Origin: Christiangramia fulva
GTDB lineage: Bacteria > Bacteroidota > Bacteroidia > Flavobacteriales > Flavobacteriaceae
DNA length: 64,000 bases
Direction: 5' to 3'
Assembly (NCBI RefSeq): GCF_003024155.1
Contig: NZ_CP028136.1
Span: 310,001 to 374,000, forward strand
Shown here: positions 34,039-45,331 of the stretch, piece by piece
Numbering within the stretch: the stretch's first letter is position 1
Layout: each line of letters starts with the position of its first letter
Program-made: the position numbers and the translations under genes
The notes under the pieces: generated by a model
The model's database searches: none
What the model saw: the letters and a program-made list of their open reading frames with translations, nothing else
What the model was told of the DNA's origin: nothing

Positions 34039-34860
34039 ATGTTTATCAATGCCATTCGCTGGAATCCTTCCGAAGGATTAGACCTCGGATTTTTTACCCT
34101 TCACTACTACAGCCTCATGTTTCTTATCGCTTTCGCACTTGGCTGGTACATCATGAAAAGAATTTATGTACACGAAAATATGGATATTGAACAGCTCGAT
34201 TCCCTTTTCGTTTACACCGTTCTGGCCACTCTCATTGGAGCAAGATTGGGCCATGTTATCTTTTATGATTGGGATTATTTTCAGAATCATTTATTAGAAA
34301 TCTTTCTACCGGTGAAATTTGAACCGGAATTTGAATTTACCGGTTTCAGAGGATTGGCGAGTCACGGTGCGGCAATAGGAATTATTGTTGCCATGTACCT
34401 CTATTCTCACCGCGTAATTCATAAACCGGTGCTTTGGATCCTGGATAGAATTGTAATTCCAGTCGCTTCAGGTGCCATATTTGTACGAATAGGAAATTTT
34501 ATCAATTCTGAAATTATAGGAAAACCAACCCATTCAGATTACGGAGTCATTTTTGCCCAATTAGGGGAAGATTTTCCCCGACATCCGGCACAGTTATACG
34601 AATCTTTTTGTTACCTCCTTATCTTTTTAGGCTTATGGTTCCTTTACTGGAAAACTGACAAAAGATTTAAACGAGGCTATATTTTTGGGGTTTTCCTGGT
34701 GGCTTTATGGACCGTTCGCTTTTTTATCGAATTTATTAAAGAACCGCAGGTAGAAGAAAGAAGCACCTGGCTTCTTAATACTGGCCAATGGCTGAGTATC
34801 CCTTTTATACTTGCAGGATTTTATTTCATGTACCGTCCCAAGAGACAAAAGACTGTATGA
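34039..34860 (+). CDS. lgt: Prolipoprotein diacylglyceryl transferase
   Basis: Lgt transfers diacylglycerol from phosphatidylglycerol to the lipobox cysteine, the first step in making the many lipoproteins seen here. ATG at 34039 gives 273 residues, about seven membrane helices, the conserved 'GLASHGAAIGI' His region, and the Lgt signature 'VRIGNFINSEIIGKP' near residue 152. A longer in-frame start at 33946 would overlap yidD by 38 bases and add a non-homologous, charged leader, so it is rejected. Its stop overlaps the next gene's ATG (ATGA, 34857-34860). Confidence 0.95.
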   Translation: MFINAIRWNPSEGLDLGFFTLHYYSLMFLIAFALGWYIMKRIYVHENMDIEQLDSLFVYTVLATLIGARLGHVIFYDWDYFQNHLLEIFLPVKFEPEFEFTGFRGLASHGAAIGIIVAMYLYSHRVIHKPVLWILDRIVIPVASGAIFVRIGNFINSEIIGKPTHSDYGVIFAQLGEDFPRHPAQLYESFCYLLIFLGLWFLYWKTDKRFKRGYIFGVFLVALWTVRFFIEFIKEPQVEERSTWLLNTGQWLSIPFILAGFYFMYRPKRQKTV

Positions 34861-35360
34861 GAAAAAATTTTATAAAACTTGCTTCTCTTTCGCTTATTCT
34901 GAACCTGTCTTTATCCTCCTGTAATGAAGGAAAAAAACAACAGAGTATTAAAACCGAACCTATTAGTTTTAAAAAGGAAGGTGAACTTTATCTATTAAAA
35001 AAAGAATCGGGAGATACTATTGAAAAGTTAGATATAGAAATTGCCGATACCGATTATGAACATGAAACCGGGCTTATGTACCGGGACAGCATGAAGGCAG
35101 ACCGTGGAATGCTTTTTATTTACCCTTCGGAAGAACCCCGGTATTTTTACATGAAAAATACCTATATCCCGCTGGATATTATATATTATGATAAAGACAG
35201 TAGTTTGGTAAGCATTCAAAAAAATGCAGTCCCCCGAGATGAAACCTCCTTACCTTCTGAAGGTCCTTCTAGGTTTATACTTGAAGTAAATGCCGGTAAA
35301 GCTGATGAATGGAACCTGGAAAAAGGGGATAAGATAAATTTCCACCGAATAAAAGATTAA
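34857..35360 (+). CDS. DUF192 lipoprotein
   Basis: ATG at 34857 overlaps the lgt stop by 4 bases. The 167-residue protein has a lipoprotein signal ending at Cys22 ('LSLSSC') and a DUF192 domain: 'DYEHETGLMYRDSMKADRGM' near 60, 'FIYPSEEPRYFYMKNTYIPL' near 84 and 'VNAGKADEWNLEKGD' at the end. DUF192 is a small beta-barrel of unknown function, common in bacteria and archaea. Being coupled to lgt, which would modify it, is notable but may be chance. Confidence 0.9.
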   Translation: MRKNFIKLASLSLILNLSLSSCNEGKKQQSIKTEPISFKKEGELYLLKKESGDTIEKLDIEIADTDYEHETGLMYRDSMKADRGMLFIYPSEEPRYFYMKNTYIPLDIIYYDKDSSLVSIQKNAVPRDETSLPSEGPSRFILEVNAGKADEWNLEKGDKINFHRIKD

Positions 35361-35390
35361 GGTTTATTAAAATTTTGGGGCATTAAAACT

Positions 35391-35420
35391 AAAAAGGCTT
35401 TCCGCGGGGAAAGCCTTTTT
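35391..35420. terminator. Bidirectional terminator between the DUF192 gene and secDF
   Basis: A perfect 13 bp stem AAAAAGGCTTTCC/GGAAAGCCTTTTT with a GCGG loop; A and T runs form the stem base on both strands. It serves the two convergent genes. Confidence 0.93.
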
Positions 35421-35443
35421 AATATTCTTATTTTATGATCTTA

Positions 35444-38400
35444 TTATGCAGTCGCTTCAGCTTCTGCCTTTCTCTCAGAACTTTTCTTAAGCTTATCTTT
35501 ATCCTCTTTTTTCACGCTATCGAACATAATTGGCGTCGCGATGAAAAGGGATGAATAAGTACCTACGATCACACCTACGATCAGTGCGAACATGAATCCG
35601 CGAATGCTTTCACCTCCAAAGATGAAAATCGCAAGCAGAACCACTAAGGTTGTCAGCGAGGTGTTCAACGTACGGCTTAAAGTGCTGTTGAGGGCATTAT
35701 TTACGGTTCTTCTAAGGGTCCATGAAGAATGTTCGTTCACGTACTCCCTAATTCGGTCAAACACTACCACGGTATCGTTCAGCGAATAACCAATTACCGT
35801 TAGAATTGCAGCAATAAAAGCCTGATCGATCTCCATATTAAAAGGCATGATCTTGTAAAGTAATGAGAAAACGCCCAATACCACTAACACATCATGGAAA
35901 ACGGCAACCACCGCTCCAAGGCTGAACTGCCATTTACGGAAACGCAACAGGATATACAGGAATACTACGATCAGCGAGCCAAGCACGGCCCAGAAAGACG
36001 CATTCTTAATATCATCGGCAATGGTAGCACCTACTTTCATAGACTCCATGACACCAACTGTTTTAGTATCCGATCCATTTATAAAATTATCATAAGTAAG
36101 ATCTGAAGGCAGATAAGGTTGAAGTGCTTCAAATAATGAATGTTGAATTTCTTCATCAACCTGAGGACCTTCATCTTCTACACGGTATTTTGTAGTGATC
36201 TTTAACTGGTTATCGGGACCGTATGTTTTTGCCTCGGCACTTCCAAATTCTGCCACAAGGTCTTTTTGAACCTGTGTTGGATTAACGGCCTGATCAAATC
36301 GAACAGTATAAGTTCTACCACCTACAAAATCCACACCCTGGTTAAGACCCTGGAAAAACAGGGAACCAACACCAATAAGGATCAATATACCTGAAAATAC
36401 ATAGGCAGCTTTCCTCTTTTTAACGAAATCAATATTTACATTCGTAAAGAGGTTTTTTGTAATGGAAGTAGAAAAATCTATAGATTTTCCTTTTTTACCA
36501 TAACCATCAATAAACAATCTGGTTATAAAAATTGCGGTAAAAAGGGAAGTTAAAATACCTATTAATAAGGTGGTGGCAAATCCTTTGATCGGACCTGTTC
36601 CCAGAATAAAAAGGATTAACCCGGTAAGTCCTGTAGTGATATTCGCATCAAGAATCGAAGAAAGTGCGTTACTGAAACCATCTTTAATGGCATCGCGCTG
36701 CATTTTACCTTTTGCCATTTCTTCCTTGATCCTTTCAAAGATAAGTACGTTCGCATCAACCGACATACCGATGGTCAAAACAATACCGGCAATACCTGGC
36801 AATGTTAAAACAGCTCCGAGGCCTGCGAGTACACCAAAAATGAAAAGGATGTTAACTACAAGGGCCACATCGGCAAAAAGTCCCGCTTTTCCATAGTAGA
36901 AGATCATCCATAGTAGAACCAGGATCAAAGCGATAATAAAGGAATTTATACCACTATCTATAGCTTCCTGTCCAAGGGACGGACCTACTACTTCACTTTG
37001 AATAATATCTGCAGAAGCCGGAAGTTTACCTGCACGCAAAACGTTAGCTAAATCCTGGCCCTCAGTAATACTAAAATCTCCTGTGATCTCACTACGTCCT
37101 CCTGAAATAGCTCCGGTAGAAACGCCCGGTGCAGAATAGACAATATTGTCAAGAACAATAGCGATTTGGCTTTGCTCCTGGTATGCCTTTCCGGTCATAT
37201 CTTCCCATATCTTGGCACCGGTTCCGTCCATCTGCATACTTACAGCCACACGTCCTAACTGATCATAAGTTTGCTGGGCATCTGTAATTACACTACCACT
37301 CAATGGCGGTTGCATGGAACGATTTCCTTTTAAGGCATATAAAGAAGTTGTTTGCGTTTCGTCATCGGGAACTCCCCATACAAATTTAGCGTAACGCATA
37401 TCTGAAGGAAGTAAAGAACGAATTTGTGGATTAGTAAGATAATCCATAACCTGGGCAGTATCCTTGACCTTAAAAGTAGCTATTACCGGCCCGTTTTGAT
37501 AGCCTGGTGAAACTATGAGGTCAAACAAAGGGTTATTACCTTCCTTTACCTTGGTACTATCAGCGGCATCAGCCAGAAGTGCTTCGATTTCCTGATCTTC
37601 GGAAGCAGCTTTGGTTGTATCTGCAGCTTCTTCAGTTTTGGAATTCTCATTCTTCTGCATTTGAGCCAGCTTCTGATTGGCCTGAGCCAGGAAGCTGCTA
37701 AATCTTTGTCCCTTGTAAACATGCCAGAACTCCAGTTGGGCTGTACTTTGAAGCAGATTCTTGACCCTGCTGATATCTTTGGCCCCAGGCAATTCTACAA
37801 GGATACGTCCCGAAGTTCCCAAACGCTGAATGTTTGGCTGGGTAACACCAAATTTATCGATACGTTTTCTTAAAACTTCAAATGCTGAAGTGATAGACTC
37901 ATCAATCTTCCTGCGAATGATAGGCTCCACCTGTTCATTGGTCATGTTATAATTGATAACATCACTTAAAGTTTTGTTTCCAAAAATATCGGGAGAGGCT
38001 AATTTAGCATCCGGAATTTTATTGAAAGCATTAAAGAAAAGATCAACATAATTTTCCTGACTGTTTTTCTGTGCTTCATCTGCTTCGGCAAGCGCTTTTC
38101 TGAAAGCAGGATCATTAGAATCATTCGCAAGCCCACTAAGGATATCTCTAACCGAAATTTGAAGGATAACATTAATACCTCCTTTAAGGTCAAGACCTTT
38201 ATTTAGTTCTTTTTCTTTAGCTTCCCCGTAGGTGATTCCGGCAATGATTTCTTCATTTGCCATAGAATCTAAATACTGGGCCTCAACAGCATCGCGACGC
38301 TCTGAATAATTATCTACGTTAGTACTGATTTTGCGGGCCGCGTAATCTTCAGCCTCAGTCTCTACCTCAGTTGTAATAAAGGTAAAGGACAACTGATAAA

Positions 38401-38455
38401 TACATACCAGCCCAAACAAAATAGCAAAAACTTTAATCAGTCCTTTATTCTGCAT
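35444..38455 (-). CDS. secDF: Protein translocase subunit SecDF (fused)
   Basis: The 1003-residue fusion holds SecD (about 1-655) and SecF (about 680-1003), the proton-driven factor that pulls exported proteins through the Sec channel. SecD markers are 'GLDLKGGINVILQI' (residues 87-100) and the P1 beta domains, with a six-helix RND-like core ('SVDANVLIFERIKEE' near 565). SecF markers are 'NQGVDFVGGRTYTV' near 705 and 'SLNDTVVVFDRIREY' near 900. A Glu/Asp/Thr-rich insert (about 275-325) is a low-complexity loop in SecD. The fused form is usual in Bacteroidota. Convergent with the DUF192 gene. Confidence 0.97.
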   Translation of the reverse strand: MQNKGLIKVFAILFGLVCIYQLSFTFITTEVETEAEDYAARKISTNVDNYSERRDAVEAQYLDSMANEEIIAGITYGEAKEKELNKGLDLKGGINVILQISVRDILSGLANDSNDPAFRKALAEADEAQKNSQENYVDLFFNAFNKIPDAKLASPDIFGNKTLSDVINYNMTNEQVEPIIRRKIDESITSAFEVLRKRIDKFGVTQPNIQRLGTSGRILVELPGAKDISRVKNLLQSTAQLEFWHVYKGQRFSSFLAQANQKLAQMQKNENSKTEEAADTTKAASEDQEIEALLADAADSTKVKEGNNPLFDLIVSPGYQNGPVIATFKVKDTAQVMDYLTNPQIRSLLPSDMRYAKFVWGVPDDETQTTSLYALKGNRSMQPPLSGSVITDAQQTYDQLGRVAVSMQMDGTGAKIWEDMTGKAYQEQSQIAIVLDNIVYSAPGVSTGAISGGRSEITGDFSITEGQDLANVLRAGKLPASADIIQSEVVGPSLGQEAIDSGINSFIIALILVLLWMIFYYGKAGLFADVALVVNILFIFGVLAGLGAVLTLPGIAGIVLTIGMSVDANVLIFERIKEEMAKGKMQRDAIKDGFSNALSSILDANITTGLTGLILFILGTGPIKGFATTLLIGILTSLFTAIFITRLFIDGYGKKGKSIDFSTSITKNLFTNVNIDFVKKRKAAYVFSGILILIGVGSLFFQGLNQGVDFVGGRTYTVRFDQAVNPTQVQKDLVAEFGSAEAKTYGPDNQLKITTKYRVEDEGPQVDEEIQHSLFEALQPYLPSDLTYDNFINGSDTKTVGVMESMKVGATIADDIKNASFWAVLGSLIVVFLYILLRFRKWQFSLGAVVAVFHDVLVVLGVFSLLYKIMPFNMEIDQAFIAAILTVIGYSLNDTVVVFDRIREYVNEHSSWTLRRTVNNALNSTLSRTLNTSLTTLVVLLAIFIFGGESIRGFMFALIVGVIVGTYSSLFIATPIMFDSVKKEDKDKLKKSSERKAEAEATA

Positions 38456-38497
38456 TATTCCTCAAATTATTGATTATAGGTCTATTTTTAAAACGGA

Positions 38498-38505
38498 CAA
38501 ATATA
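38498..38505 (-). promoter_or_regulatory. Candidate secDF promoter -7 box
   Basis: TATATTTG on the minus strand ends 42 bases before the secDF ATG (38455). TTTG motifs lie upstream but at only 13 bases, so only the -7 half is convincing. Confidence 0.5.
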
Positions 38506-38564
38506 GGGCTTCAAAATTCAAATCCCAATATTTTTTTTTGGATAATTTTAACTTTTTAATCCAT

Positions 38565-38592
38565 CAAAAAAGCCACTAAAACTGTGGCTTTT
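38565..38592 (-). terminator. Terminator of mdh
   Basis: The stem AAAAGCCAC/GTGGCTTTT (38568-38576 with 38584-38592) with a 7-base loop is followed by T residues on the minus strand. It lies after the mdh stop at 38621. Confidence 0.85.
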
Positions 38593-38620
38593 CAAGATAT
38601 TTTTAAATCATTTTTAAAGA

Positions 38621-39547
38621 TTAAACATCCAGTAAACCATTGGTTTTTCTCACGCCTTCAGCACTTTCCTGCATTTTATTCTTTTCTGCGTCATTTAACT
38701 GGATTTCAACGATCTTTTCAAGTCCGTTTTTGCCTAATATTACAGGTACTCCAATACAAAGATCGCTTAACCCGTATTCACCATCTAAAAGGGCTGAACA
38801 TGGGAACATTTTTTTCTGGTCACACGCAATTGCCTGCACCAGCCCAGATACTGCTGCACCCGGAGCATACCAGGCGCTGGTTCCCAAAAGCTTTGTGAGG
38901 GTTGCTCCTCCCACTTTGGTATCTTCAGAAACCTGGTTCAATCTCTCTTCTGAAAGAAATGCGGTTACGGGAACACTATTTCTTGTAGCAAGGCGGGTAA
39001 GCGGAACCATTCCGGTATCGCTGTGACCTCCAATGACCATTCCATCAACATCAGAAGGAGGACAGCCCAGAGCTTCAGAAAGTCGATATTTGAAACGTGC
39101 ACTGTCAAGCGCGCCTCCCATTCCTATGATTTTATTTTTGGGAAGGCCGGTGCTTTTATGAACCAGATAGGTCATTGTATCCATCGGATTACTTACCACG
39201 ATAAGGGTAACATCTGGCGAATGCTTAATAAGATTGCTTGAGACTTCCTTTACGATCCCGGCATTTATTCCTATTAATTCTTCGCGAGTCATACCTGGTT
39301 TTCTGGGAATTCCACTGGTAATAACAGCGATATCGCTATTGGCGGTTTTGGAATAGTCATTTGTACTTCCGGTAATTTTGGTGTCAAAACCGTTTAAAGT
39401 AGCAGTTTGCATAAGGTCCATCGCTTTACCTTCAGCAACACCTTCTTTTATGTCAAGAAGAACTACTTCAGAAGCAAAATTTTTAATGGCAACATATTCT
39501 GCACAACTTGCGCCCACGGCACCTGCGCCTACAATGGTAACTTTCAT
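38621..39547 (-). CDS. mdh: Malate dehydrogenase
   Basis: The 308-residue protein of the lactate/malate dehydrogenase superfamily oxidises malate to oxaloacetate in the TCA cycle. It shows the NAD Rossmann 'VTIVGAGAVGASCAEYVA' at residues 3-20 and the substrate-specificity loop 'SGIPRKPGMTREELI' near 79, where the Arg pair marks malate over lactate. The catalytic His is in 'MVIGGHSDTGMVPL' near 175. It is the tetrameric, LDH-like form of MDH used by Bacteroidota. It has its own terminator. Confidence 0.96.
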   Translation of the reverse strand: MKVTIVGAGAVGASCAEYVAIKNFASEVVLLDIKEGVAEGKAMDLMQTATLNGFDTKITGSTNDYSKTANSDIAVITSGIPRKPGMTREELIGINAGIVKEVSSNLIKHSPDVTLIVVSNPMDTMTYLVHKSTGLPKNKIIGMGGALDSARFKYRLSEALGCPPSDVDGMVIGGHSDTGMVPLTRLATRNSVPVTAFLSEERLNQVSEDTKVGGATLTKLLGTSAWYAPGAAVSGLVQAIACDQKKMFPCSALLDGEYGLSDLCIGVPVILGKNGLEKIVEIQLNDAEKNKMQESAEGVRKTNGLLDV

Positions 39548-39638
39548 TTTATATAAGAGATTTTGAATTAATTTATACTGCTTACGAAATTACGAATTAT
39601 GAGGCAGTATTAATAATAAGTATGGTATAAATGCACGT

Positions 39639-40607
39639 TTACAGAATAAAATGAAGGCCTAAGTTTACGTTAAAGAATTTTCCGGCAGTGGCCATGGTAC
39701 TTATTTTAAAACGGGTAAAATATAGATTAAAACCTATATCTCCTTTAAATTGTGCTTCATTATCACTTAAGGCAGTTAATTCCTGGTTTATCAAAGGGAG
39801 GCCAAAACCACTACCATCGAATCTATAATCAAAGTTGGATTTTGCCACTCCCAAGGCCCCGAAGATTTCAAAACTTTCATATCGCTTAGATGCTAATAAT
39901 TCTCCCATGATCATATCAGCATCAACATTAATAAGATTAAGGGTAACCACATCTGGGACCGCAACTGGATTAAATCCATATTTCACATTGAAGATATTAT
40001 ACGAAATAACGGCTGCGAGTTGTAAATCTTCTTTTCTGTTAAAGCGAAAATACTGACTGAAATTATGTTTTATCGCTATTCCATACGTGCTGAATTTTGA
40101 TCCATCTACCTCAAGCTCAGGAAGGGCTCTCACTCCTACTTCTGTCTCAAAAGGCAATCCGACAGAAACCTGGGCAAAAGGATAAAAAAGAGCTCCTTTA
40201 TCTATACCTTCTATGGCGTCGAAGCTAAAATCCTGCCCCATCACATTACCCGAAAATTTAACATTTGAAGTTGACCCAAAAGCTGTTGGGACTACAGCCG
40301 CATTAGCACCATCATTAATCTGTAATAATTTTAAATTAGAAGCACTAACGGTAAATTCCTTTTTACTGGGGGGCACAAAAAGTGCATTTCCATGGAAGGA
40401 CACATCGACCTTCCATAAATCGAGAGATTTTGCCGAAGTGAACCAACCAGCCGTTCCCTGGTAAGCAGCACTATTAGAAGCCGGAGCCGCAAAACCGTCT
40501 GCAATATAAAGCATATCATCAACAAAATCATTCACATCCTGCTGGGCATAAGTTGTTCCGGAAAGACATACGAATGCCATGATTAAAAAATTGGTTATCT
40601 TTTTCAC
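39639..40607 (-). CDS. DUF6588-family putative outer membrane beta-barrel
   Basis: The 322-residue protein has a signal peptide (about 1-21, 'TYAQQD'), a short helix 'VNDFVDDMLYIADGFAAPAS', and amphipathic beta strands to the end, ending 'NVNLGLHFIL', a barrel-type C-terminus. The start 'YIADGFAAPASNSAAYQGT' resembles the FadL hatch but lacks its GAF motif. DUF6588 assignment is from memory of the family in flavobacteria and fairly likely. The function is unknown. It stands between mdh and gyrB with a TATTTTTG box (40628-40635, minus) 20 bases before its start. Confidence 0.8.
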   Translation of the reverse strand: MKKITNFLIMAFVCLSGTTYAQQDVNDFVDDMLYIADGFAAPASNSAAYQGTAGWFTSAKSLDLWKVDVSFHGNALFVPPSKKEFTVSASNLKLLQINDGANAAVVPTAFGSTSNVKFSGNVMGQDFSFDAIEGIDKGALFYPFAQVSVGLPFETEVGVRALPELEVDGSKFSTYGIAIKHNFSQYFRFNRKEDLQLAAVISYNIFNVKYGFNPVAVPDVVTLNLINVDADMIMGELLASKRYESFEIFGALGVAKSNFDYRFDGSGFGLPLINQELTALSDNEAQFKGDIGFNLYFTRFKISTMATAGKFFNVNLGLHFIL

Positions 40608-40627
40608 AGTGATTTGGTTTTAAGTTT

Positions 40628-40635
40628 CAAAAATA
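40628..40635 (-). promoter_or_regulatory. Candidate -7 box of the DUF6588 gene
   Basis: TATTTTTG on the minus strand is an exact TAnnTTTG match 20 bases before the ATG at 40607. Confidence 0.5.
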
Positions 40636-40669
40636 AAAAAATATGCAGGGCCTTTAAGTTTATTAACGT

Positions 40670-40696
40670 AAAAACCCACACAAATAATGTGTGGGT
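40670..40696 (-). terminator. Terminator of gyrB
   Basis: The stem ACCCACAC/GTGTGGGT (40674-40681 with 40689-40696) with a 7-base loop is followed by a T run on the minus strand, downstream of the gyrB stop at 40725. Confidence 0.85.
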
Positions 40697-40724
40697 CTTT
40701 TAATGAATTTATTTGAAATTGGGA

Positions 40725-42677
<1,953 letters not shown>

Positions 42678-42704
42678 TTATTTTCGTCTCTTTTGGATAA
42701 CGAA

Positions 42705-42712
42705 CAAATATA
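42705..42712 (-). promoter_or_regulatory. Candidate gyrB promoter -7 box
   Basis: TATATTTG on the minus strand is an exact TAnnTTTG match, 39 bases before the gyrB ATG. A TTTG (42740-42737) lies 24 bases upstream, slightly far. Confidence 0.55.
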
Positions 42713-42780
42713 GTAATTCGCATTTTTTTAACAGGTCAAAGAAGTTTGTCGAAGCCTTAAGTTATCAACAAATTATGTGG

Positions 42781-42823
42781 AAAAAGCCCAGATCGTTTTA
42801 AGAAAATCTTCACGATCTGGGCT
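42781..42823 (-). terminator. Terminator of asnB
   Basis: A 12 bp perfect stem (42785-42796 with 42812-42823, AGCCCAGATCGT/ACGATCTGGGCT) has a 15-base loop that can itself pair, and a T run follows on the minus strand. Confidence 0.85.
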
Positions 42824-42844
42824 GCACAAAAAACATAGCTTAAT

Positions 42845-44455
42845 TCAAATTTTCTGTAGCACCTTTTTAAGTCCAGGAGCAACGTGAGTTTCGTTGGCTC
42901 TTCCTGAAGGATCCAGGTCTTTCTGCCATTTTGGAATCCATCTTTTTACCGTTTTGGCAGCAGATTCCTGAGGGAAATGTTTTTCGAATAAAGTTCTGTA
43001 AAAATAAGCTTCCTTGGTCGCTGGTGTGTTCACCGGAAATTTTTCTTCCGCTGTTGCCATTTGAAGGTCGCTCACCTGACTTTCGGCATATTCAATTAAC
43101 TGATCGATCCAGCTGTAACCTACGCCATCACTAAACTGCTCTTTTTGCCTCCAAAGAACTTCTTCAGGAAGGAAAGGCTCGTCAGGAGTGTCAAAAGCTT
43201 TTCTCAGAATATATTTCTCAACGCCATCATAAGTGGTTGGCATTTTTTCTTCAGGAACTATTTCCATAGCTGTTTTCAAAAACTGTTTATCAAGGAACGG
43301 AACCCGAGCCTCAAGGCCGTGGGCCATTGTTGATTTATCAGCCCTTAAACAATCGGCAGTCGCTAATCGCTGAACCCTCCTGATTGTTTCTTTCTGAAAA
43401 TCTACTGCAGAAGGCGCATTTTTAAAATAAAGGTACCCTCCGAAGATCTCATCAGAACCTTCTCCTGAAAGAACCACTTTAATTCCTTTATCTGCAATTG
43501 CTTTAGAAAGGAAATACATTGGGGTACTTGCACGAATAGAAGTCACATCGTAGGTCTCCAGATGCCATACGAGTTTTTCCAGGATCTCGATTCCTTCCTC
43601 TACAGTAAAGAAAACCTCCGTATGCTCGGTTCCCAGAAAATCGGCTACTTTTCTCGCAGCGATCAGGTCAGGCGCATCAGCATCCAGACCAATAGAGAAA
43701 GAATGTAGTTTTTGACCGGAATCTTTGATCAACCTTGCAGCGATAGAAGAAGTCAGCGATGAATCCAGACCGCCGCTTAGCAAAACTCCCAGTGGCACAT
43801 CGGCCATTAAACGTTTTTTGGTCGCCTGGATAAGACTTTCCCGAAGTTTTTTAAGATCGGCAGGCTGAACGGCTTTTTCAGATTCGAACCATTCAGGCTG
43901 ATAATATCTTACAAATCCGGTTTTTGGAGTATAATAATGTCCGGGAGGAAAAGCAGCAAAATCTTTACAATGATCGGCAAGTGCTTTCATCTCACTGGCA
44001 AACCAAATCGCTCCGGCTTCATCAGTTCCGTAATAAAGTGGTTTAACACCTATCGGATCTCTTCCGGCAATAAAATCATCACCATCAATAACAACAAAAG
44101 AGAAAACTCCGTCCAGCATATCTACAAAATCATAACCGTATTTCTCATAAAGGTGAACGATAACTTCAGAATCGCTGGTAGTTCTAAAAGTGTGATCTTT
44201 TAATTCATTATTTTGTAAAGTCTCGTGGTTATAGATTTCACCATTATGGATCATCCAGGCTGAGCTGGTTCCCTGAATAGGCTGAATCCCAGTTGTTAAA
44301 TCTACAATAGAAAGACGCTCGTGCGCTAACACATGCCCTCCCTCAGTAATAATCATTCCGCTTTCATCAGGACCTCTGTGAGACATTCTCTTAGACAGGC
44401 TTCCTATTTTGGCCTGGTCAAGATCCTTTCCGATAACTGCTAAAATTCCACACAT
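42845..44455 (-). CDS. asnB: Asparagine synthase B (glutamine-hydrolysing)
   Basis: The 536-residue protein makes asparagine from aspartate, glutamine and ATP. The N-terminal glutaminase starts at Cys2 ('MCGILAVIG', nucleophile after Met removal), with 'RLSIVDLTTGIQPI' and 'MIHNGEIYNH'. The synthetase half has the ATP-binding 'GVLLSGGLDSSLTSSIAARL' near 225, 'GSDEIFGGYLYFK' near 341 and 'HGLEARVPFLDKQF'. It is close to E. coli AsnB in plan. A single gene with its own terminator; a 264-base AT-rich gap separates it from the divergent DUF2911 gene. Confidence 0.96.
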   Translation of the reverse strand: MCGILAVIGKDLDQAKIGSLSKRMSHRGPDESGMIITEGGHVLAHERLSIVDLTTGIQPIQGTSSAWMIHNGEIYNHETLQNNELKDHTFRTTSDSEVIVHLYEKYGYDFVDMLDGVFSFVVIDGDDFIAGRDPIGVKPLYYGTDEAGAIWFASEMKALADHCKDFAAFPPGHYYTPKTGFVRYYQPEWFESEKAVQPADLKKLRESLIQATKKRLMADVPLGVLLSGGLDSSLTSSIAARLIKDSGQKLHSFSIGLDADAPDLIAARKVADFLGTEHTEVFFTVEEGIEILEKLVWHLETYDVTSIRASTPMYFLSKAIADKGIKVVLSGEGSDEIFGGYLYFKNAPSAVDFQKETIRRVQRLATADCLRADKSTMAHGLEARVPFLDKQFLKTAMEIVPEEKMPTTYDGVEKYILRKAFDTPDEPFLPEEVLWRQKEQFSDGVGYSWIDQLIEYAESQVSDLQMATAEEKFPVNTPATKEAYFYRTLFEKHFPQESAAKTVKRWIPKWQKDLDPSGRANETHVAPGLKKVLQKI

Positions 44456-44719
44456 GACTTTTATGTTTTTTATAATTTCAATACAAATATGTACTGATAC
44501 TTATCTTTATAAAACACAACTATCTACAATGCTTACATTAATAAATTAAAAAAATAACATTCGATACTTTATTAAACATGATCAGTATTTATTACAGCAA
44601 TTTTCTTTCAGTTATAAAAAACCTAATAATTTTAACAACCTGTAAGCATTATTTTAACAATTGTAGTCTTTACCTTCACTTATATTTATTGAAACTCTAA
44701 AATTTAAAAATCCACTAAC
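44456..44719. other. 264-base divergent intergenic region, no gene seen
   Basis: This is the longest gap without a gene. It is AT-rich, lies between the divergent starts of asnB and the DUF2911 gene, and must hold both promoters. Imperfect -7-like motifs occur (TACCTTCA at 44671-44678 on plus). I see no RNA gene, ORF or strong hairpin. Confidence 0.6.
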
Positions 44720-45274
44720 ATGAAAAGATTAATATTGGGAATATTCAGCATCATCTGTATGGTCACCGCAAACTCAGTCCAGGCCCAGGATAAGGGACCT
44801 GAATTTTCAAAACTGGACGTAAGTCCTATGGATCTGGCTATTTACCGCAACGATAAAGATCAACCTGTGGTAAGGGTAATCTACAGCCGACCACAAAAAC
44901 GGGACAGGGAAGTTTTCGGAAAACTGGTACCTTACGGAAAAGTTTGGCGTACCGGAGCTAATGAAGCTACCGAAATAACCTTTTATCAGGACATGAAGAT
45001 TGCTGATGAAACTGTTAAAGCAGGAACCTATACCCTTTACACTATTCCTGAAGAAAAGGAATGGACCGTAATCCTAAATAAAAAAACCAATACCTGGGGA
45101 GCTTATGAATATTCTGAAAAGGAAGATATTGTAAGAATTAAAGTTCCTGTAAGAAAAGCTCCAAATAATATTGAGGCACTTTCGATGGCTTTTGAAAAGG
45201 CAAATAACGGTGCAGATCTTTTAATTGGCTGGGATGACCGCTATGTAAAAGTGCCGTTCAAAACTGCAAAATAA
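44720..45274 (+). CDS. DUF2911 exported protein
   Basis: The 184-residue protein has a signal peptide (about 1-22, 'VQAQDK') and a DUF2911 domain, with 'VIYSRPQKRDREVFGKLVPY' near 52 and 'VWRTGANEATEITF' near 74. 'AGTYTLYTIPEEKEWTVILN' near 98 and 'WGAYEYSEKEDIVRIKVPV' near 122 follow. The family is beta-rich, periplasmic and widespread in Bacteroidota, with no known function. A terminator follows. Confidence 0.93.
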   Translation: MKRLILGIFSIICMVTANSVQAQDKGPEFSKLDVSPMDLAIYRNDKDQPVVRVIYSRPQKRDREVFGKLVPYGKVWRTGANEATEITFYQDMKIADETVKAGTYTLYTIPEEKEWTVILNKKTNTWGAYEYSEKEDIVRIKVPVRKAPNNIEALSMAFEKANNGADLLIGWDDRYVKVPFKTAK

Positions 45275-45302
45275 GAACAGGTTATAGAATACGTAATATT
45301 GG

Positions 45303-45331
45303 AAACGCCCTCAAAAAAGGGCGTTTTTTTA
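45303..45331 (+). terminator. Terminator of the DUF2911 gene
   Basis: The stem AAACGCCC/GGGCGTTT (45303-45310 with 45319-45326) with an 8-base loop is followed by T residues. It also abuts the end of the convergent queE gene. Confidence 0.88.

Noticed and set aside
44456..44719. Possible small RNA in the asnB/DUF2911 gap
   Set aside because: No hairpin-plus-T-run and no clear promoter box; the region is simply AT-rich divergent promoter DNA.
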